NCBI GenBank assembly: GCA_910578345.1
Contig: CAJTRA010000021.1
Location: forward strand, 1 to 44,956
Source: an uncultured Lachnospiraceae bacterium
GTDB taxonomy: Bacteria; Bacillota; Clostridia; Lachnospirales; Lachnospiraceae
DNA length: 44,956 bases
Direction of reading: 5' to 3'
Shown here: in pieces, positions 1 to 8,715 of the stretch
Numbering within the stretch: position 1 is the stretch's first letter
Layout: each line of letters opens with the position of its first letter
The notes under the pieces: model-generated
The model's input: only the letters and a program-made list of their open reading frames with translations
Databases searched by the model: none
What the model was told of the DNA's origin: nothing
Translations under genes and position numbers: made by a program

Positions 1-53
1 TTTTATTGAATTTTCAAGGTGCATAGGCACTTATGCAAGTGCGAAGTTTGAGT
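1..53. repeat. Left copy of the 53-bp terminal inverted repeat
   Basis: These bases reappear without mismatch, reverse-complemented, at 44902-44954. Identity stops sharply after base 53 (TTATAAG follows here, AAAAAAA in the other copy read in the same direction). The repeat can form two mutually exclusive hairpins: TGCATA (20-25) with TATGCA (32-37), or GCACTT (27-32) with AAGTGC (37-42). Such structured ends are common in transposable elements. The class is not recognised, and a collapsed assembly repeat at both window ends would look the same. Confidence 0.85.
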
Positions 54-134
54 TTATAAGTCATATTTTAAGAACATAGGACAGTTTTGCCAAGAGAAAA
101 ATTTTATATTGAAACAGCGCAAGGGCAGTTATGA

Positions 135-332
135 CTTGGTGGAGATAGGTTTGTAGTAGACCTTATAACGGTTCAAACGGACATTTCATTGTCCGAAATA
201 GATGACCGTTTAGGCGTGTTATATAAGACGATACAGAGAGCAATAGCTGATTTAAAGAAAGCTAGTATTATTGAAAGAATTGGAGGCAGAAAAGGTCCAT
301 ACGTAACAGCTATATCACTCTATTCGAGATAA
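135..332 (+). pseudogene. C-terminal winged-helix fragment of an ATP-binding/AlbA_2-type regulator
   Basis: An open frame without a start codon runs to TAA at 330-332. Its last ~55 residues have the helix-turn-helix pattern (ISLSEIDDRLGVLYKTIQRA, then ADLKKASIIERIGGRKGPY) typical of the C-terminal wHTH of AlbA_2/divergent AAA-type ATP-binding proteins. The frame is closed by TGA at 132-134, so this is a stub of a gene disrupted near the terminal repeat. Family assignment is by pattern only. A second broken AlbA_2 gene lies at 31.5-32.8 kb, in a different part of the protein. Confidence 0.5.
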
Positions 333-408
333 GTATTTGCTTTTCCTTTCTGTTTGTTTTACACTGAACTTTAACAAAGTGATTCGTGGAATGCAGGAGG
401 GTAACGAT

Positions 409-1539
409 ATGATTTATCAAAATTTCCAGGATTTAAAATTATCAGCGCTTGGTCTGGGCGCTATGCGTCTGCCTGTCGTGGATGGAAACGACGCTCAGAT
501 CGACGTGGCGGCGACGGAAGAAATGGTTGCTTATGCGATGGAGAAGGGAATCAATTATTATGATACGGCCTGGGGTTACCATAACGGTAATTCGGAGACG
601 GTGATCGGGAAAGCGCTTCAAAAGTATCCGCGCGAAAGCTTCTATCTGGCCACTAAATTTCCGGGTTATGATCTGTCTAATATGCCGAAAGTAGAAGAAA
701 TTTTTGAGAAACAGTTGGAGAAGTGCGGCGTGGAGTATTTCGATTTTTACTTATTCCACAATGTATGTGAGATGAATATCGATGCTTATCTGGATGAGCA
801 GTACGGAATCTACGAGTATCTGATGGAGCAGAAACGAAACGGACGGATCCGTCATCTGGGATTCTCCGCTCATGGCAGTTATGATGTGATGAAGCGTTTC
901 CTGGAGGCTTATGGCAAGGATATGGAGTTTTGCCAGATTCAGCTCAACTACGTGGACTGGACGTTCCAGGGGGCGAAGGAGAAGGCAGAGCTGTTGGAAG
1001 CGTATCATATTCCGGTATGGGTGATGGAACCGCTGCGCGGCGGACGTCTGGCGAAACTGTCGGAGGAAGGTGCACAGAAGCTTAAGATGCTGCGGCCGGA
1101 GGAAGGGATTCCAGCATGGGCATTCCGGTTTTTGCAGACAATTCCCGGAGTGACAGTGACGTTGTCTGGTATGTCGAATATGGAGCAGTTACAGGATAAC
1201 ATCCGTACCTATGAGGAGCAGAAACCTCTGAATGAGGAGGAGATGGAAGCGCTTCTTTCTGTTGCGGCTGATATGCAGAACCATATGCTGCCATGTACGG
1301 CCTGCCGCTATTGTGTCAGCCATTGCCCGAAAGGACTGGATATTCCCAGGCTTTTAGAATTGTACAATGAACATAGCTTTACGGGCGGCGGTTTTATTGC
1401 GCCGATGGCGCTGATGGCAGTGCCTCAGGAGAAGCATCCTTCCGCGTGTGTGGGATGCCGAAGCTGTGAACAGGTCTGTCCACAGCAGATCAAGATCTCT
1501 GAGGCGATGTCGAATTTTGCGGCGCAGCTTAAGGGGTAG
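409..1539 (+). CDS. Aldo/keto reductase with C-terminal 4Fe-4S ferredoxin domain
   Basis: Predicted cytosolic 376-residue oxidoreductase. Residues ~1-280 form the aldo/keto reductase barrel: YYDTAWGYHNGNSE holds the catalytic Asp/Tyr pair, ATKFPG the Lys and YLFHNV the His-containing strand. The C-terminal part has two four-cysteine clusters, CTACRYCVSHCP (C296, C299, C302, C306) and CVGCRSCEQVCP (C347, C350, C353, C357), as in the ferredoxin-fused AKR family common in anaerobic Clostridia. Physiological substrates of that family are largely unknown. ATG 409 is chosen because AGGAGG lies just upstream; a longer in-frame extension to 337 has no ribosome site. It stands alone between the left stub and a structured spacer and looks intact. 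Confidence 0.9.
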   Translation: MIYQNFQDLKLSALGLGAMRLPVVDGNDAQIDVAATEEMVAYAMEKGINYYDTAWGYHNGNSETVIGKALQKYPRESFYLATKFPGYDLSNMPKVEEIFEKQLEKCGVEYFDFYLFHNVCEMNIDAYLDEQYGIYEYLMEQKRNGRIRHLGFSAHGSYDVMKRFLEAYGKDMEFCQIQLNYVDWTFQGAKEKAELLEAYHIPVWVMEPLRGGRLAKLSEEGAQKLKMLRPEEGIPAWAFRFLQTIPGVTVTLSGMSNMEQLQDNIRTYEEQKPLNEEEMEALLSVAADMQNHMLPCTACRYCVSHCPKGLDIPRLLELYNEHSFTGGGFIAPMALMAVPQEKHPSACVGCRSCEQVCPQQIKISEAMSNFAAQLKG

Positions 1540-1550
1540 TCCGAAAAATC

Positions 1551-1580
1551 TTGACAGGTATTGACTCAAAGGTGTATGCT
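1551..1580 (+). promoter_or_regulatory. Putative sigma-70-type promoter
   Basis: TTGACA at 1551-1556 and TATGCT at 1575-1580 are separated by 18 bases. It lies directly after the aldo/keto reductase stop and would transcribe the structured stretch that follows and then the Uma2 gene. By sequence pattern only. Confidence 0.45.
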
Positions 1581-1607
1581 AATTTCAACAAGAGTAATCG
1601 ATGAAAC

Positions 1608-1833
1608 GTGCGTTCGCACATTCAGGCAATTTCTGCCGCTTTACTCATATTACAATAATGAATCAGCGGCAGAGATTACTCCATAAAATCTCTGCCGGGA
1701 AAAGGAGAGTAGTGTGAAAAATCACACTGATGTGCTGATTTTTCACACGGCTATTTGTGTCGGAGCGTAACAAATAAGCCTTGATGGCAGACGCAAATGG
1801 GAGATTTGCGTCGCCCCGTTGCGTAAACGCTCC
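1608..1833 (+). other. Array of consecutive stem-loops, candidate structured RNA or small repeat element
   Basis: No coding frame is seen between the promoter and the Uma2 gene, but perfect or near-perfect inverted repeats follow one another: GTGCG/CGCAC (1608-1619); TCTGCCGCT/AGCGGCAGA (1632-1640 with 1665-1673); an 11-bp stem 1667-1677/1687-1697; a 13-bp stem 1712-1724/1736-1748; GGCTATTTGT with ACAAATAAGCC (1749-1758/1770-1780); and a 9-bp stem 1790-1798/1804-1812. A long-range GGAGCGT/ACGCTCC pair (1762-1768/1827-1833) is also possible. The segment 1665-1673 can pair either upstream or downstream, an attenuator-like choice. There is no U-tract terminator and no recognised riboswitch class. 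It may instead be an immobile MITE-like intergenic repeat. Confidence 0.5.
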
Positions 1834-1884
1834 GGAATGGGGAGGTTTATGGAACATGCATTGATTGGAGAGGAATATCTGTTC

Positions 1885-2429
1885 ATGGGATTTAATGGAA
1901 AGAAAGGCTGTACAGTGGCAGAAATCGAGAAGTTACCAGAAGGACAGTGGGCAGAACTGATCAACGGGGAGATGTATATGTTGGCCGCACCGGCGTTGGT
2001 GCATCAGGATATACTGGGTTGGATCTATATGAAGATCAGATCCTATATTGCAGAGGGCAAAGGAAAATGCAAAGTATTTCCAGCACCTTTTGCGGTGTAT
2101 GAGCTGGATGATGAGTATAACTATGTAGAGCCTGATATTTCAGTGATTTGTGATGAAGGCGGGCTGGATGAGAAAGGATGTCATGGAGCGCCGGACTGGG
2201 TGATTGAGATTGTATCGCCATCCAGCAAATATATGGATTATGTGAGGAAGCTTACACTATATCAGTTGGCGGGGGACGGGAATACTGGATCGTGGATCCT
2301 GTACAGAAGAGTGTAACAGTATATAGTTTGGAGCGGGAGGAGGGGCCTGTGCTGCATTCCTTTTCCGAAAAGATCAAGACTGGAATCTATGAGAACCTTT
2401 TTATAGATTTCAGTGAATATGAAGAGTGA
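1885..2429 (+). pseudogene. Uma2 family (DUF820) putative nuclease, frameshifted
   Basis: Uma2 proteins are PD-(D/E)XK-like putative restriction endonucleases of unknown role, usually ~180-190 residues. This frame shows the family pattern: GQWAELINGEMYML, FPAPFAVYEL, YVEPDISVICDEGGLDEKGC, GAPDWVIEIVSPSS. The frame breaks in the G run near 2270-2276 and stops at 2316. One extra base restores a family-like tail (GREYWIVDPVQKSVTVYSLE) running to TGA 2427-2429, about 182 codons in all. ATG 1885 is preferred because GGAGAGG precedes it and because the related stub at 23122 starts at the equivalent position; ATG 1849 is an alternative. Either a recent one-base loss or a sequencing error. Confidence 0.75.
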
Positions 2430-2479
2430 AATGATTTATCTACGGATGAATTGTTATGATAGAGGACAGCGTGAAAGAA

Positions 2480-2527
2480 AATGTCATTAAGTTATGCCAG
2501 GCGTGTCCGGCTTAATTAAATGACATT
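2480..2527 (+). promoter_or_regulatory. Inverted repeat just upstream of the DUF4038 gene
   Basis: AATGTCATT (2480-2488) is mirrored by AATGACATT (2519-2527), with GCC/GGC pairing further in. It ends ~10 bases before the AGGAGG of the next gene. It could be an operator (the LacI gene at 3942-4949 is a candidate regulator) or a 5' leader hairpin. No T-tract follows, so a terminator is less likely. Confidence 0.4.
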
Positions 2528-2550
2528 GGTGTAAAAGGAGGTTCTTAACG

Positions 2551-3846
2551 ATGGGACGATTGAAAGTGTCCGCTTCCGGGGATATTCTGGAACGGGACGG
2601 CAGGCCGTTTTTTCTCTTAAGCGATACGGACTGGATGGCATTTCAGAAGCTGTCGTCAGAGGAGTGGAGAGAACTGGTGGTTAAGAGAAAGCAGCAGGGG
2701 TTTAACGCACTGCCGATCAGCGTGATGCCGATCGCCCATGACAATTCTGCGTCTGAGAAAGCTATGCATCCTTTTGTGGTGAACAATGGGAAATACCAGT
2801 TTCTGGAAGTAAACGAGGCGTATTTTGACAAAGCGGAAGAGATGCTTGCTGTGATGAGAGAATATGACATGATCCCGTTCCTGCATCTGTTCTGGGTGAA
2901 TTATATTCCGGACACCTGGGCGGCGAAGCTTAGTCCTGATACGGTACTTCCTTTCGAGCGGGTGCGGCCTCTGGCAGAATACATGGTGGAGCGGTTTCGG
3001 AAGTATGAACCGATCTATTCTGTCTCAGGAGATACCAGTTTCGAGACGGAGCAGGTGGTGAGATATTACCGGGAAATTCTGGACGTCTTGCATGAGAAGG
3101 ATCCGGAAGGGCTGACGACGCTTCATCTGCAGCCCGGCGCAGATCCGCCTGAGACGCTTCGGAAGCATCCGCAGTATCATTTCTATGCCTATCAGTCCGG
3201 GCATGGCATCGACGAGACGGAAAGTACCGATCTGCATAGCTGTCAGTCTGCCATGTTGACTTGCTCCGAGCAGTTTCTTAAGAAAGCGGAGAAGAAACCG
3301 ATCATTAACACGGAACCTTGCTATGAGGGGCATGGGTTCGGCTTTCATTATGGCAGATTCGGCGCCTACGATATCCGCCGGGTGACATGGACAAGCCTGC
3401 TTTCCGGTTCTAAGGCTGGGATTTCCTACGGCGCCCATGGGGTATGGCAGATGCATCATCGCGGGGAATGTTTTAATAATACAGCGTATTCCGGAGTTCC
3501 TTATGACTGGCGCGCAGCGCTGCAGTTTCCGGGTGCGTGGGATGTGGGATATGCGAAATGGCTGTTTGTACAGTATGACATGTTTCCCTTAAAGCCCTCG
3601 GATGCGGTCAAGGCCCGTTCTTCCCTGGTGCGGATGGCGGAGTCCGAGGACAGTGTAGTAATTTATATGCCGTATCACGATGAGTGCACGGTACTTCGGG
3701 ATTTAAGCGGCTACCAGGTAGAGATGATCGCGTTAGAGACAAGGAAAGTGATGACGCCGCTTTATACGGTGCGGGACGGACAGACACATTTTGCATTGTC
3801 GGACTGTAATGAAGATATGCTGATCATTGCCAGAAAGAGCGGCTAA
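2551..3846 (+). CDS. DUF4038 glycoside hydrolase (GH140-like)
   Basis: A 431-residue (beta/alpha)8 enzyme of the DUF4038 type, the fold of GH140 apiosidase-like enzymes acting on side chains of complex plant polysaccharides. The N-terminus shows the family pattern GRPFFLLSDTDW, where a buried Asp/Trp pair is usual. Likely acidic catalytic residues are D161/E165 in SGDTSFE and E255 in NTEPCYEGHG. The C-terminal ~80 residues form a beta domain typical of the family. No signal peptide is present, so it should act in the cytosol on imported oligosaccharides. AGGAGG precedes ATG 2551. It is convergent with a LacI regulator and shares a bidirectional terminator with it. Substrate is not determinable from sequence alone. 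Confidence 0.82.
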   Translation: MGRLKVSASGDILERDGRPFFLLSDTDWMAFQKLSSEEWRELVVKRKQQGFNALPISVMPIAHDNSASEKAMHPFVVNNGKYQFLEVNEAYFDKAEEMLAVMREYDMIPFLHLFWVNYIPDTWAAKLSPDTVLPFERVRPLAEYMVERFRKYEPIYSVSGDTSFETEQVVRYYREILDVLHEKDPEGLTTLHLQPGADPPETLRKHPQYHFYAYQSGHGIDETESTDLHSCQSAMLTCSEQFLKKAEKKPIINTEPCYEGHGFGFHYGRFGAYDIRRVTWTSLLSGSKAGISYGAHGVWQMHHRGECFNNTAYSGVPYDWRAALQFPGAWDVGYAKWLFVQYDMFPLKPSDAVKARSSLVRMAESEDSVVIYMPYHDECTVLRDLSGYQVEMIALETRKVMTPLYTVRDGQTHFALSDCNEDMLIIARKSG

Positions 3847-3912
3847 GGAAGATAGCAGCCCATTTTGAGATTGACGAGAGGCGGCGCGGCGACAGACTGC
3901 CTGCACAGAGAA

Positions 3913-3950
3913 ACAACCTGACGACCAGAGAGATCTGGCTGTCAGGTTGT
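3913..3950. terminator. Bidirectional terminator between convergent genes
   Basis: ACAACCTGAC (3913-3922) pairs with GTCAGGTTGT (3941-3950), with an inner CCAGA/TCTGG stem, followed by CTGTCTTTT. The right arm overlaps the last codons of the LacI gene on the minus strand. The hairpin can serve both converging transcripts. Confidence 0.65.
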
Positions 3951-4949
3951 CTGTCTTTTCAGCAGTGTGGTTGCAATCTGAATCTTGACGGGCGACTGCC
4001 CCGGATTCTGCATCCGTTCGATCAGGCGGCTGGCAGCAAACTCTCCCATATACTGTTTGGGAACATGGATTGTGGTGAGGGCCGGTTCGATGATACTGCT
4101 GATCGGCGAATTGTCAAAGCCGACGATCGAGATATCTTCTGGAATCGCGTAGCCGAACTGTTTGAAAGCTTTCATGGCGCCTACTGCGATCAGATCGTTG
4201 TCGGCAAAGTAGCAGGAGGCGAGTTTTTCACCGGATCGGATGATCTCTACCATATCTGCACAGGCGCCCTCCACCGTGGGCGACAGATAGTGCACAACAC
4301 TTTTGGAGGTGGACATGCCGCAGTCCCGGATGGCATTGTAGAAACCGGTGGAGCGTTCCGTAAAGTTGCTGATCGGATAGGAAGAACGCAGATATCCCGG
4401 CTGTTTCTTCGTCCGCCGGAACAGGTGCAGCGTCGCAATATAGGCGCCCTGATGGTTGTTGATCAGAATGCTGTCGCAGGCGACGGTATCGAAATAGGTA
4501 TCCAGCAGGACAAGGGGGATGGGCAGAGACAGAAAAGGTTTCAGATCGTCTGCAGTCATCTCCGTGCCGAGCAGGATGATGCCGGCGCAGTCAGAATATT
4601 GGATATCCTCAATCTGTTTCATCAACGTGTCTTCTTCTTCGTAAATATAGCTGGTCTTCATCTTATAATCCTGATTCTTACAGCCTAAAGATACGCCTTC
4701 GATCACTTTGGAGAAAAAGGGAGTATCCGCGACGACGGTTCCATGTTTCTGATAGATGACCAGATAGATGGAGCCGTCTACCTGTTTCTTTTCGGATATT
4801 TTTGAAAAGTCAAAGCCATATTTCAGGGCGGTATCGTAGACAAGTTGTCTGGTCTGCGTACTGACGCCCGGTTTGTTGTGCAGTGCCATAGAGACAGCGG
4901 CGGCGGAAAGATTCAGTTTTTCGGCCAGCTCTTTTGCAGTGATTCCCAT
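3942..4949 (-). CDS. LacI family transcriptional regulator of the first glycan locus
   Basis: A 335-residue DNA-binding repressor or activator. The N-terminal helix-turn-helix reads AKELAEKLNLSAAAVSMALH, followed by a hinge and a periplasmic-binding-protein-like sensor domain (VDGSIYLVIYQKHGTVVADT; SIVGFDNSPISSIIEPALTT). The start has AGGAGG directly upstream on the minus strand. The gene lies between the DUF4038 enzyme and the divergent binding-protein operon, so it probably senses the imported sugar and controls both. Candidate sites are the palindrome at 5067-5087 and TTAAG-rich sequence around the 5271 promoter. The ligand is not predictable. Confidence 0.88.
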   Translation of the reverse strand: MGITAKELAEKLNLSAAAVSMALHNKPGVSTQTRQLVYDTALKYGFDFSKISEKKQVDGSIYLVIYQKHGTVVADTPFFSKVIEGVSLGCKNQDYKMKTSYIYEEEDTLMKQIEDIQYSDCAGIILLGTEMTADDLKPFLSLPIPLVLLDTYFDTVACDSILINNHQGAYIATLHLFRRTKKQPGYLRSSYPISNFTERSTGFYNAIRDCGMSTSKSVVHYLSPTVEGACADMVEIIRSGEKLASCYFADNDLIAVGAMKAFKQFGYAIPEDISIVGFDNSPISSIIEPALTTIHVPKQYMGEFAASRLIERMQNPGQSPVKIQIATTLLKRQTT

Positions 4950-5066
4950 GAGTATTTCATGCCTCCTTTTTGTCTGTGAGTTTCTTTTCCTCCTCCTGTC
5001 ATTTCACAGTTCATTCTAAAATGTATTATGCTGGAAGATTTTGGTCAATGCAAGATTAAGCTGAGA

Positions 5067-5087
5067 ATTAAGTGATAAACACTTAAT
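5067..5087. promoter_or_regulatory. Palindromic operator candidate, divergent LacI/binding-protein region
   Basis: ATTAAGTG-ATAAA-CACTTAAT is a perfect inverted repeat with a 5-base centre in the 447-base space between the LacI start and the binding-protein start. The rest of 4950-5396 is AT-rich with repeated TTAAG words and no convincing coding frame. It fits a regulator site, although its spaced centre differs from the usual CpG-centred LacI operator. Confidence 0.4.
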
Positions 5088-5270
5088 AAGTTACTGCAAT
5101 TAAGTTGAAGAGCGGATATGATATTAAGCAAATAGAGAAGAGATGTAAAACAAAAACGGGATTTGTGGGAAGGAAGTTGTGCAGTGTGTATTGTTCTGGA
5201 TATATTTTTTCCTTGAAAAGGTGCTGCTATACATAATTTCCACATGGAATCCAGAAAATGATTGGCTGAC

Positions 5271-5298
5271 TTGACAACTTAAGGTTAAGAACGATTAA
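5271..5298 (+). promoter_or_regulatory. Putative promoter of the first sugar importer operon
   Basis: TTGACA at 5271-5276 is followed after 16 bases by GATTAA at 5293-5298. TTAAG words overlap and flank the spacer, so a bound regulator could block it. The leader to the start codon is ~95 bases. Confidence 0.4.
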
Positions 5299-5396
5299 GA
5301 GAGCGGCCCTTCTTTTTACCAGATTTTAAGCAGATCCTATTGCTGCTTAAAGATAGAGAAAATGCAAAGATTCAAACAAGAAGGAGGAAAAGAATC

Positions 5397-6773
5397 ATGA
5401 AAAGGAAATTGGTTACCAAGATCATTTCTGTCGCGATGGCATCTTGTATGATGGCCGGCATGCTTACCGGATGCGGCTCATCGGGCGGCACGGCAGGAGC
5501 AGACACCACCACATCGGGAGGGGATGAAAGTGCTTCTGACGACAGTGCGGCGGCAGCAGACGACGCGGCAGCAGACAGCGCGGATACAGGAAGCGCAGAC
5601 GCTTCCGGAGAGTCTGTAGCAGTTACTTTCTGGACGCTGAACGGCAGGATGGACGCAATCGATCCTTTGACGGAGGAATTTAACGCAGCGCATGATAATA
5701 TCGAAGTGACAGTTGCGTACTATGACACGGACGGTATTAAAGATGCATGTAAAGTTGCAGCGCAGGCAGGTACTTTGCCGCATATGTGGTTTAACTGGGG
5801 CGGAAGTCTGGGGCAATACTATGTGGACAATGACTGCACCTACGATCTGACAGCTTATGCGGAAGAGAATAAGTGGTCTGATATCTTCAACCCAGGTGCA
5901 TTGAATCTCTGTACTCTGGGCGGTCAGCTCAGCGGTTATCCCACAAGTTATAATGTTTTAGGTATCTATTATAGAAAAGATATCTTTGAGCAGTATGGTA
6001 TTGCAGTACCCACTACTCTGGAAGAGTTTGACGCTGCCTGCGCAACTCTGAAAGAGAATGGTATCATTCCTGTTTCCACAGCAGGTCTCTATGGATGGCA
6101 TGTTATGAGACTGTTAGAGCAGTTTGTTGAGACATATGCTGGAGCAGAGCAGCATGACAAGATGAACTCCTTCGAGGAGAGCTGGGACAATGAAGCAGTC
6201 GTTAAGGCTTTCACAAAGTATCAGGAGTATTGCGAGAAGGGATATTTCCCGGATGGCTTCCTGACAGCAGATCCGAATGATACGATCATGGCAACCGGTT
6301 CTGGAACAGCGGCAATGGATGTACAGGGACAGTGGTATGACGGTAACATTCTGCAGAACGAATTGGATATGAACAATTTCGGTTGGTTCCCGTTCCCAAA
6401 TGGCACGGGTCGTATGTCCGCTTTCGCAGAGATGACACAGTTCAATAAGAATCTGTCTGATGCAGAACTGGCAGCTTGTGTAGAATATATGGATTTCTTG
6501 TATTCTGAGGAAGCGACGGCACAGTATGGACAGTATTATAATCTGCCCTTGCCGAGAAATGATGCAAGCATGCCGGAAGGACAGCCCAATGTTCCGGAGA
6601 TGATCGAGACAAGTGGACAGGGCGGCACCTTCACCATCACAGATCAGGCATTCCCGACTGAGGTCGCAGATGTATTGTTTGCGGCACAGGATGCGATCTA
6701 CGGCGGCACGATGACACCGGAGCAGGCAGCGAAGGATGTACAGGCAGCGATCGAGGCTTATCTGGCGAAGTAA
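5397..6773 (+). CDS. Sugar ABC transporter substrate-binding lipoprotein
   Basis: A 458-residue family-1 extracellular solute-binding protein. Residues 1-25 are a lipoprotein signal (MKRKLVTKI, hydrophobic core, lipobox LTGC), followed by a ~55-residue G/S/T/A/D linker that holds the domain away from the membrane. The mature part shows SBP features (VTFWTLNG, PHMWFNWG, ATGSGTAAMDVQGQWYDG). ATG 5397 is used because AAGGAGG lies at the right distance; the frame extends upstream without a ribosome site. It is the first gene of an importer operon and is separated from the permeases by a strong hairpin, the usual layout for overexpressing the binding protein. The cytosolic ATPase is absent and is presumably a shared MsmK-type subunit encoded elsewhere. 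Confidence 0.93.
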   Translation: MKRKLVTKIISVAMASCMMAGMLTGCGSSGGTAGADTTTSGGDESASDDSAAAADDAAADSADTGSADASGESVAVTFWTLNGRMDAIDPLTEEFNAAHDNIEVTVAYYDTDGIKDACKVAAQAGTLPHMWFNWGGSLGQYYVDNDCTYDLTAYAEENKWSDIFNPGALNLCTLGGQLSGYPTSYNVLGIYYRKDIFEQYGIAVPTTLEEFDAACATLKENGIIPVSTAGLYGWHVMRLLEQFVETYAGAEQHDKMNSFEESWDNEAVVKAFTKYQEYCEKGYFPDGFLTADPNDTIMATGSGTAAMDVQGQWYDGNILQNELDMNNFGWFPFPNGTGRMSAFAEMTQFNKNLSDAELAACVEYMDFLYSEEATAQYGQYYNLPLPRNDASMPEGQPNVPEMIETSGQGGTFTITDQAFPTEVADVLFAAQDAIYGGTMTPEQAAKDVQAAIEAYLAK

Positions 6774-6796
6774 GAAACTGTTTGAAAAAAGCAGCC

Positions 6797-6833
6797 ATAA
6801 GAGGCATATAAGCAACCCTTATATGCCTCTTAT
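6797..6833 (+). terminator. 16-bp stem-loop between binding protein and permease genes
   Basis: ATAAGAGGCATATAAG (6797-6812) pairs perfectly with 6818-6833 around a CAACC loop. No U-tract follows. It most likely acts as a 3' stabiliser or partial attenuator that leaves more binding-protein mRNA than permease mRNA. Confidence 0.7.
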
Positions 6834-6884
6834 AAATAAAAGTAATATTTGCTTATGGGACAGAAACAGGAGGTTATGCAAAAT

Positions 6885-7751
6885 ATGAAGACAAAGAAAA
6901 AAGATTTCTCGGCCTATGCGTTTATGCTTCCGGCGCTGATCATTTATCTTTCGGTCATTGTTTTTCCGGTGGGCTACTCTCTGTATATCAGTCTGCACAG
7001 CGGCACCGGCGTCGGCGGTATGAATTTTGTTGGTCTGACGAATTATATCAATTTGTTTCAGGACAAGATCTTTTATATTGCCCTGAAAAACAATTTGATC
7101 TGGATATTTCTGACAGTCTGCGTGACGATGACGGTGGCGCTTGCACTGGCTGTGCTTTTAAATAATAAATTCCACGGCAGGACATTCTTCCGGGCATTTT
7201 TCTATTTCCCCTGTGTGGTAGCGGGAATCGCCGTGGCGTTGATCTGGAGATGGATTTACAATCCCAATATTGGATTTATCAACGAGTTTTTCCGCGCGAT
7301 CGGTGTGGATTTCTCGCAGACATGGATCTCTAATGAGAAAACGGCGCTGATTGCCTTGTTCGTGGCGTCTTTGTGGCAGGCGATCGGGCAGCCGATGATC
7401 CTGTTTCTGGCAGGGCTGCAGGCGGTTTCTGTGGATGTGTTGGAGGCAGCTTCCATCGATGGGGCGAATGCGGTACAGAAGTTCTTTAAGGTTACGTTAC
7501 CGTTGATGAAGGATACTTTCATCATGGTCATTGCGATCCTGGTGATCGCAGCCATGAAAGTATATGATATTGTCAAGGGTCTGACGGACGGCGGGCCAAA
7601 CAATGCGACACAGATGTTGTCCACCTATATGTATTCGCAGGCGTTTGACTATAATAATGTAGGATATGGCACGACCATTGCGATCGTCATGGTGCTGATC
7701 ATGTTGATCGTCATCATACCATACTTATCCTTTACGACCAAAAATAATTAG
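6885..7751 (+). CDS. Sugar ABC transporter permease, MalF/UgpA type
   Basis: A 288-residue inner-membrane subunit with six predicted helices, the first at AYAFMLPALIIYLSVIVFPV. The cytoplasmic EAA loop that docks on the ATPase is visible as EAASIDGANAVQKFFKVTLP. ATG 6885 is preferred because AGGAGG at 6868-6873 is 11 bases upstream; ATG 6876 lies too close to that site. It pairs with the MalG-type permease 14 bases downstream, forming the usual heterodimeric channel. Intact. Confidence 0.92.
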   Translation: MKTKKKDFSAYAFMLPALIIYLSVIVFPVGYSLYISLHSGTGVGGMNFVGLTNYINLFQDKIFYIALKNNLIWIFLTVCVTMTVALALAVLLNNKFHGRTFFRAFFYFPCVVAGIAVALIWRWIYNPNIGFINEFFRAIGVDFSQTWISNEKTALIALFVASLWQAIGQPMILFLAGLQAVSVDVLEAASIDGANAVQKFFKVTLPLMKDTFIMVIAILVIAAMKVYDIVKGLTDGGPNNATQMLSTYMYSQAFDYNNVGYGTTIAIVMVLIMLIVIIPYLSFTTKNN

Positions 7752-7765
7752 GAGGTGGCACAGCT

Positions 7766-8605
7766 ATGGATGGAAAATCGAAGAAAATAGCGAGTATGAC
7801 GCTGAAATATATTGTTTTGATTATTTTGGCGGTTCTGTGGGTCATCCCGATCATCACATTAGTGTTCACTGCAGTGAAGTCGAAAGCTGATTTTTTCAGC
7901 GGTATGAGCCTGTTTCAGATGCCGGATAATATCGCCTGGGATAACTTTACGAATGCGATGACGAAAGGACGTCTGTTCCAGTATATGAAAAACGACCTGA
8001 TCATCTGCTGCCTGAAAGTGCCGCTGGGTATTTTTGTGGAGGCAATGGCGGCTTTTGCGATCTCAAGGCTTACGTTAAAGAGACCGACGGCGTGGTTTAC
8101 CTTCTTCCTGATCGGCATGATGCTGCCGATGCAGGTTGCGCTTGTTCCGATCAGCATCATCTATAATAAATTGAATCTGACGAATACCTATTTCGGCCTG
8201 TTCTATGTCTATATCGGTTTTGGTATCTCTAACGGTATCCTGATTATGCATGGTTTCTTTAAGGGGATTCCGAGGGATTTGGATGAAGCAGCCTATATCG
8301 ACGGCGCCAGTAAGTGGAGAACCTTTATCAATATCATCTTTCCGGTGGCGAAGCCGGCGATCGCCACTCTTTTGATCACGGACTTTCTGGCGACCTGGAA
8401 TGAATACCTGCTGGCGACGGTTATCATCAATGATAATAAATTAAAGACGGTTCCTGTAGGTCTGATGACTTTCGTGGGAGAGCATGGAACGGATTATGGC
8501 TATCTGTGCGCCGGGGTTCTGGTTTCGGTGATCCCGGTTATGGCGGTCTATCTGATTTTCCAGCGGTATTTCGTGGAAGGTATGGCAGGCGCGGTGAAAT
8601 CATAA
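7766..8605 (+). CDS. Sugar ABC transporter permease, MalG/UgpE type
   Basis: A 279-residue carbohydrate permease with six predicted transmembrane segments and the EAA loop DEAAYIDGASKWRTFINIIF. It ends with the family tail FVEGMAGAVKS. That intact tail is useful as a comparison for the truncated permease at 16158. AGGAGG precedes the ATG. It is the second channel subunit of the importer and is followed after 110 bases by the DUF5060/DUF4038 hydrolase gene, so import and cleavage are probably co-transcribed. Confidence 0.92.
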   Translation: MDGKSKKIASMTLKYIVLIILAVLWVIPIITLVFTAVKSKADFFSGMSLFQMPDNIAWDNFTNAMTKGRLFQYMKNDLIICCLKVPLGIFVEAMAAFAISRLTLKRPTAWFTFFLIGMMLPMQVALVPISIIYNKLNLTNTYFGLFYVYIGFGISNGILIMHGFFKGIPRDLDEAAYIDGASKWRTFINIIFPVAKPAIATLLITDFLATWNEYLLATVIINDNKLKTVPVGLMTFVGEHGTDYGYLCAGVLVSVIPVMAVYLIFQRYFVEGMAGAVKS

Positions 8606-8715
8606 CAGAGTTGATACATGCCTCTTTTTGATATGAATGATTTAGGAAAAGGAGACATTATATAGGTGATAGAGAACTTTTTGCAAAATAGTTTACATAA
8701 CTCAGGAGGTGTTTC

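Noticed and set aside
6797..6833. Full transcription terminator after the first binding-protein gene
   Set aside because: The stem is strong but no T-run follows, and the permeases downstream have no clear promoter of their own. A stabiliser or attenuator fits better.
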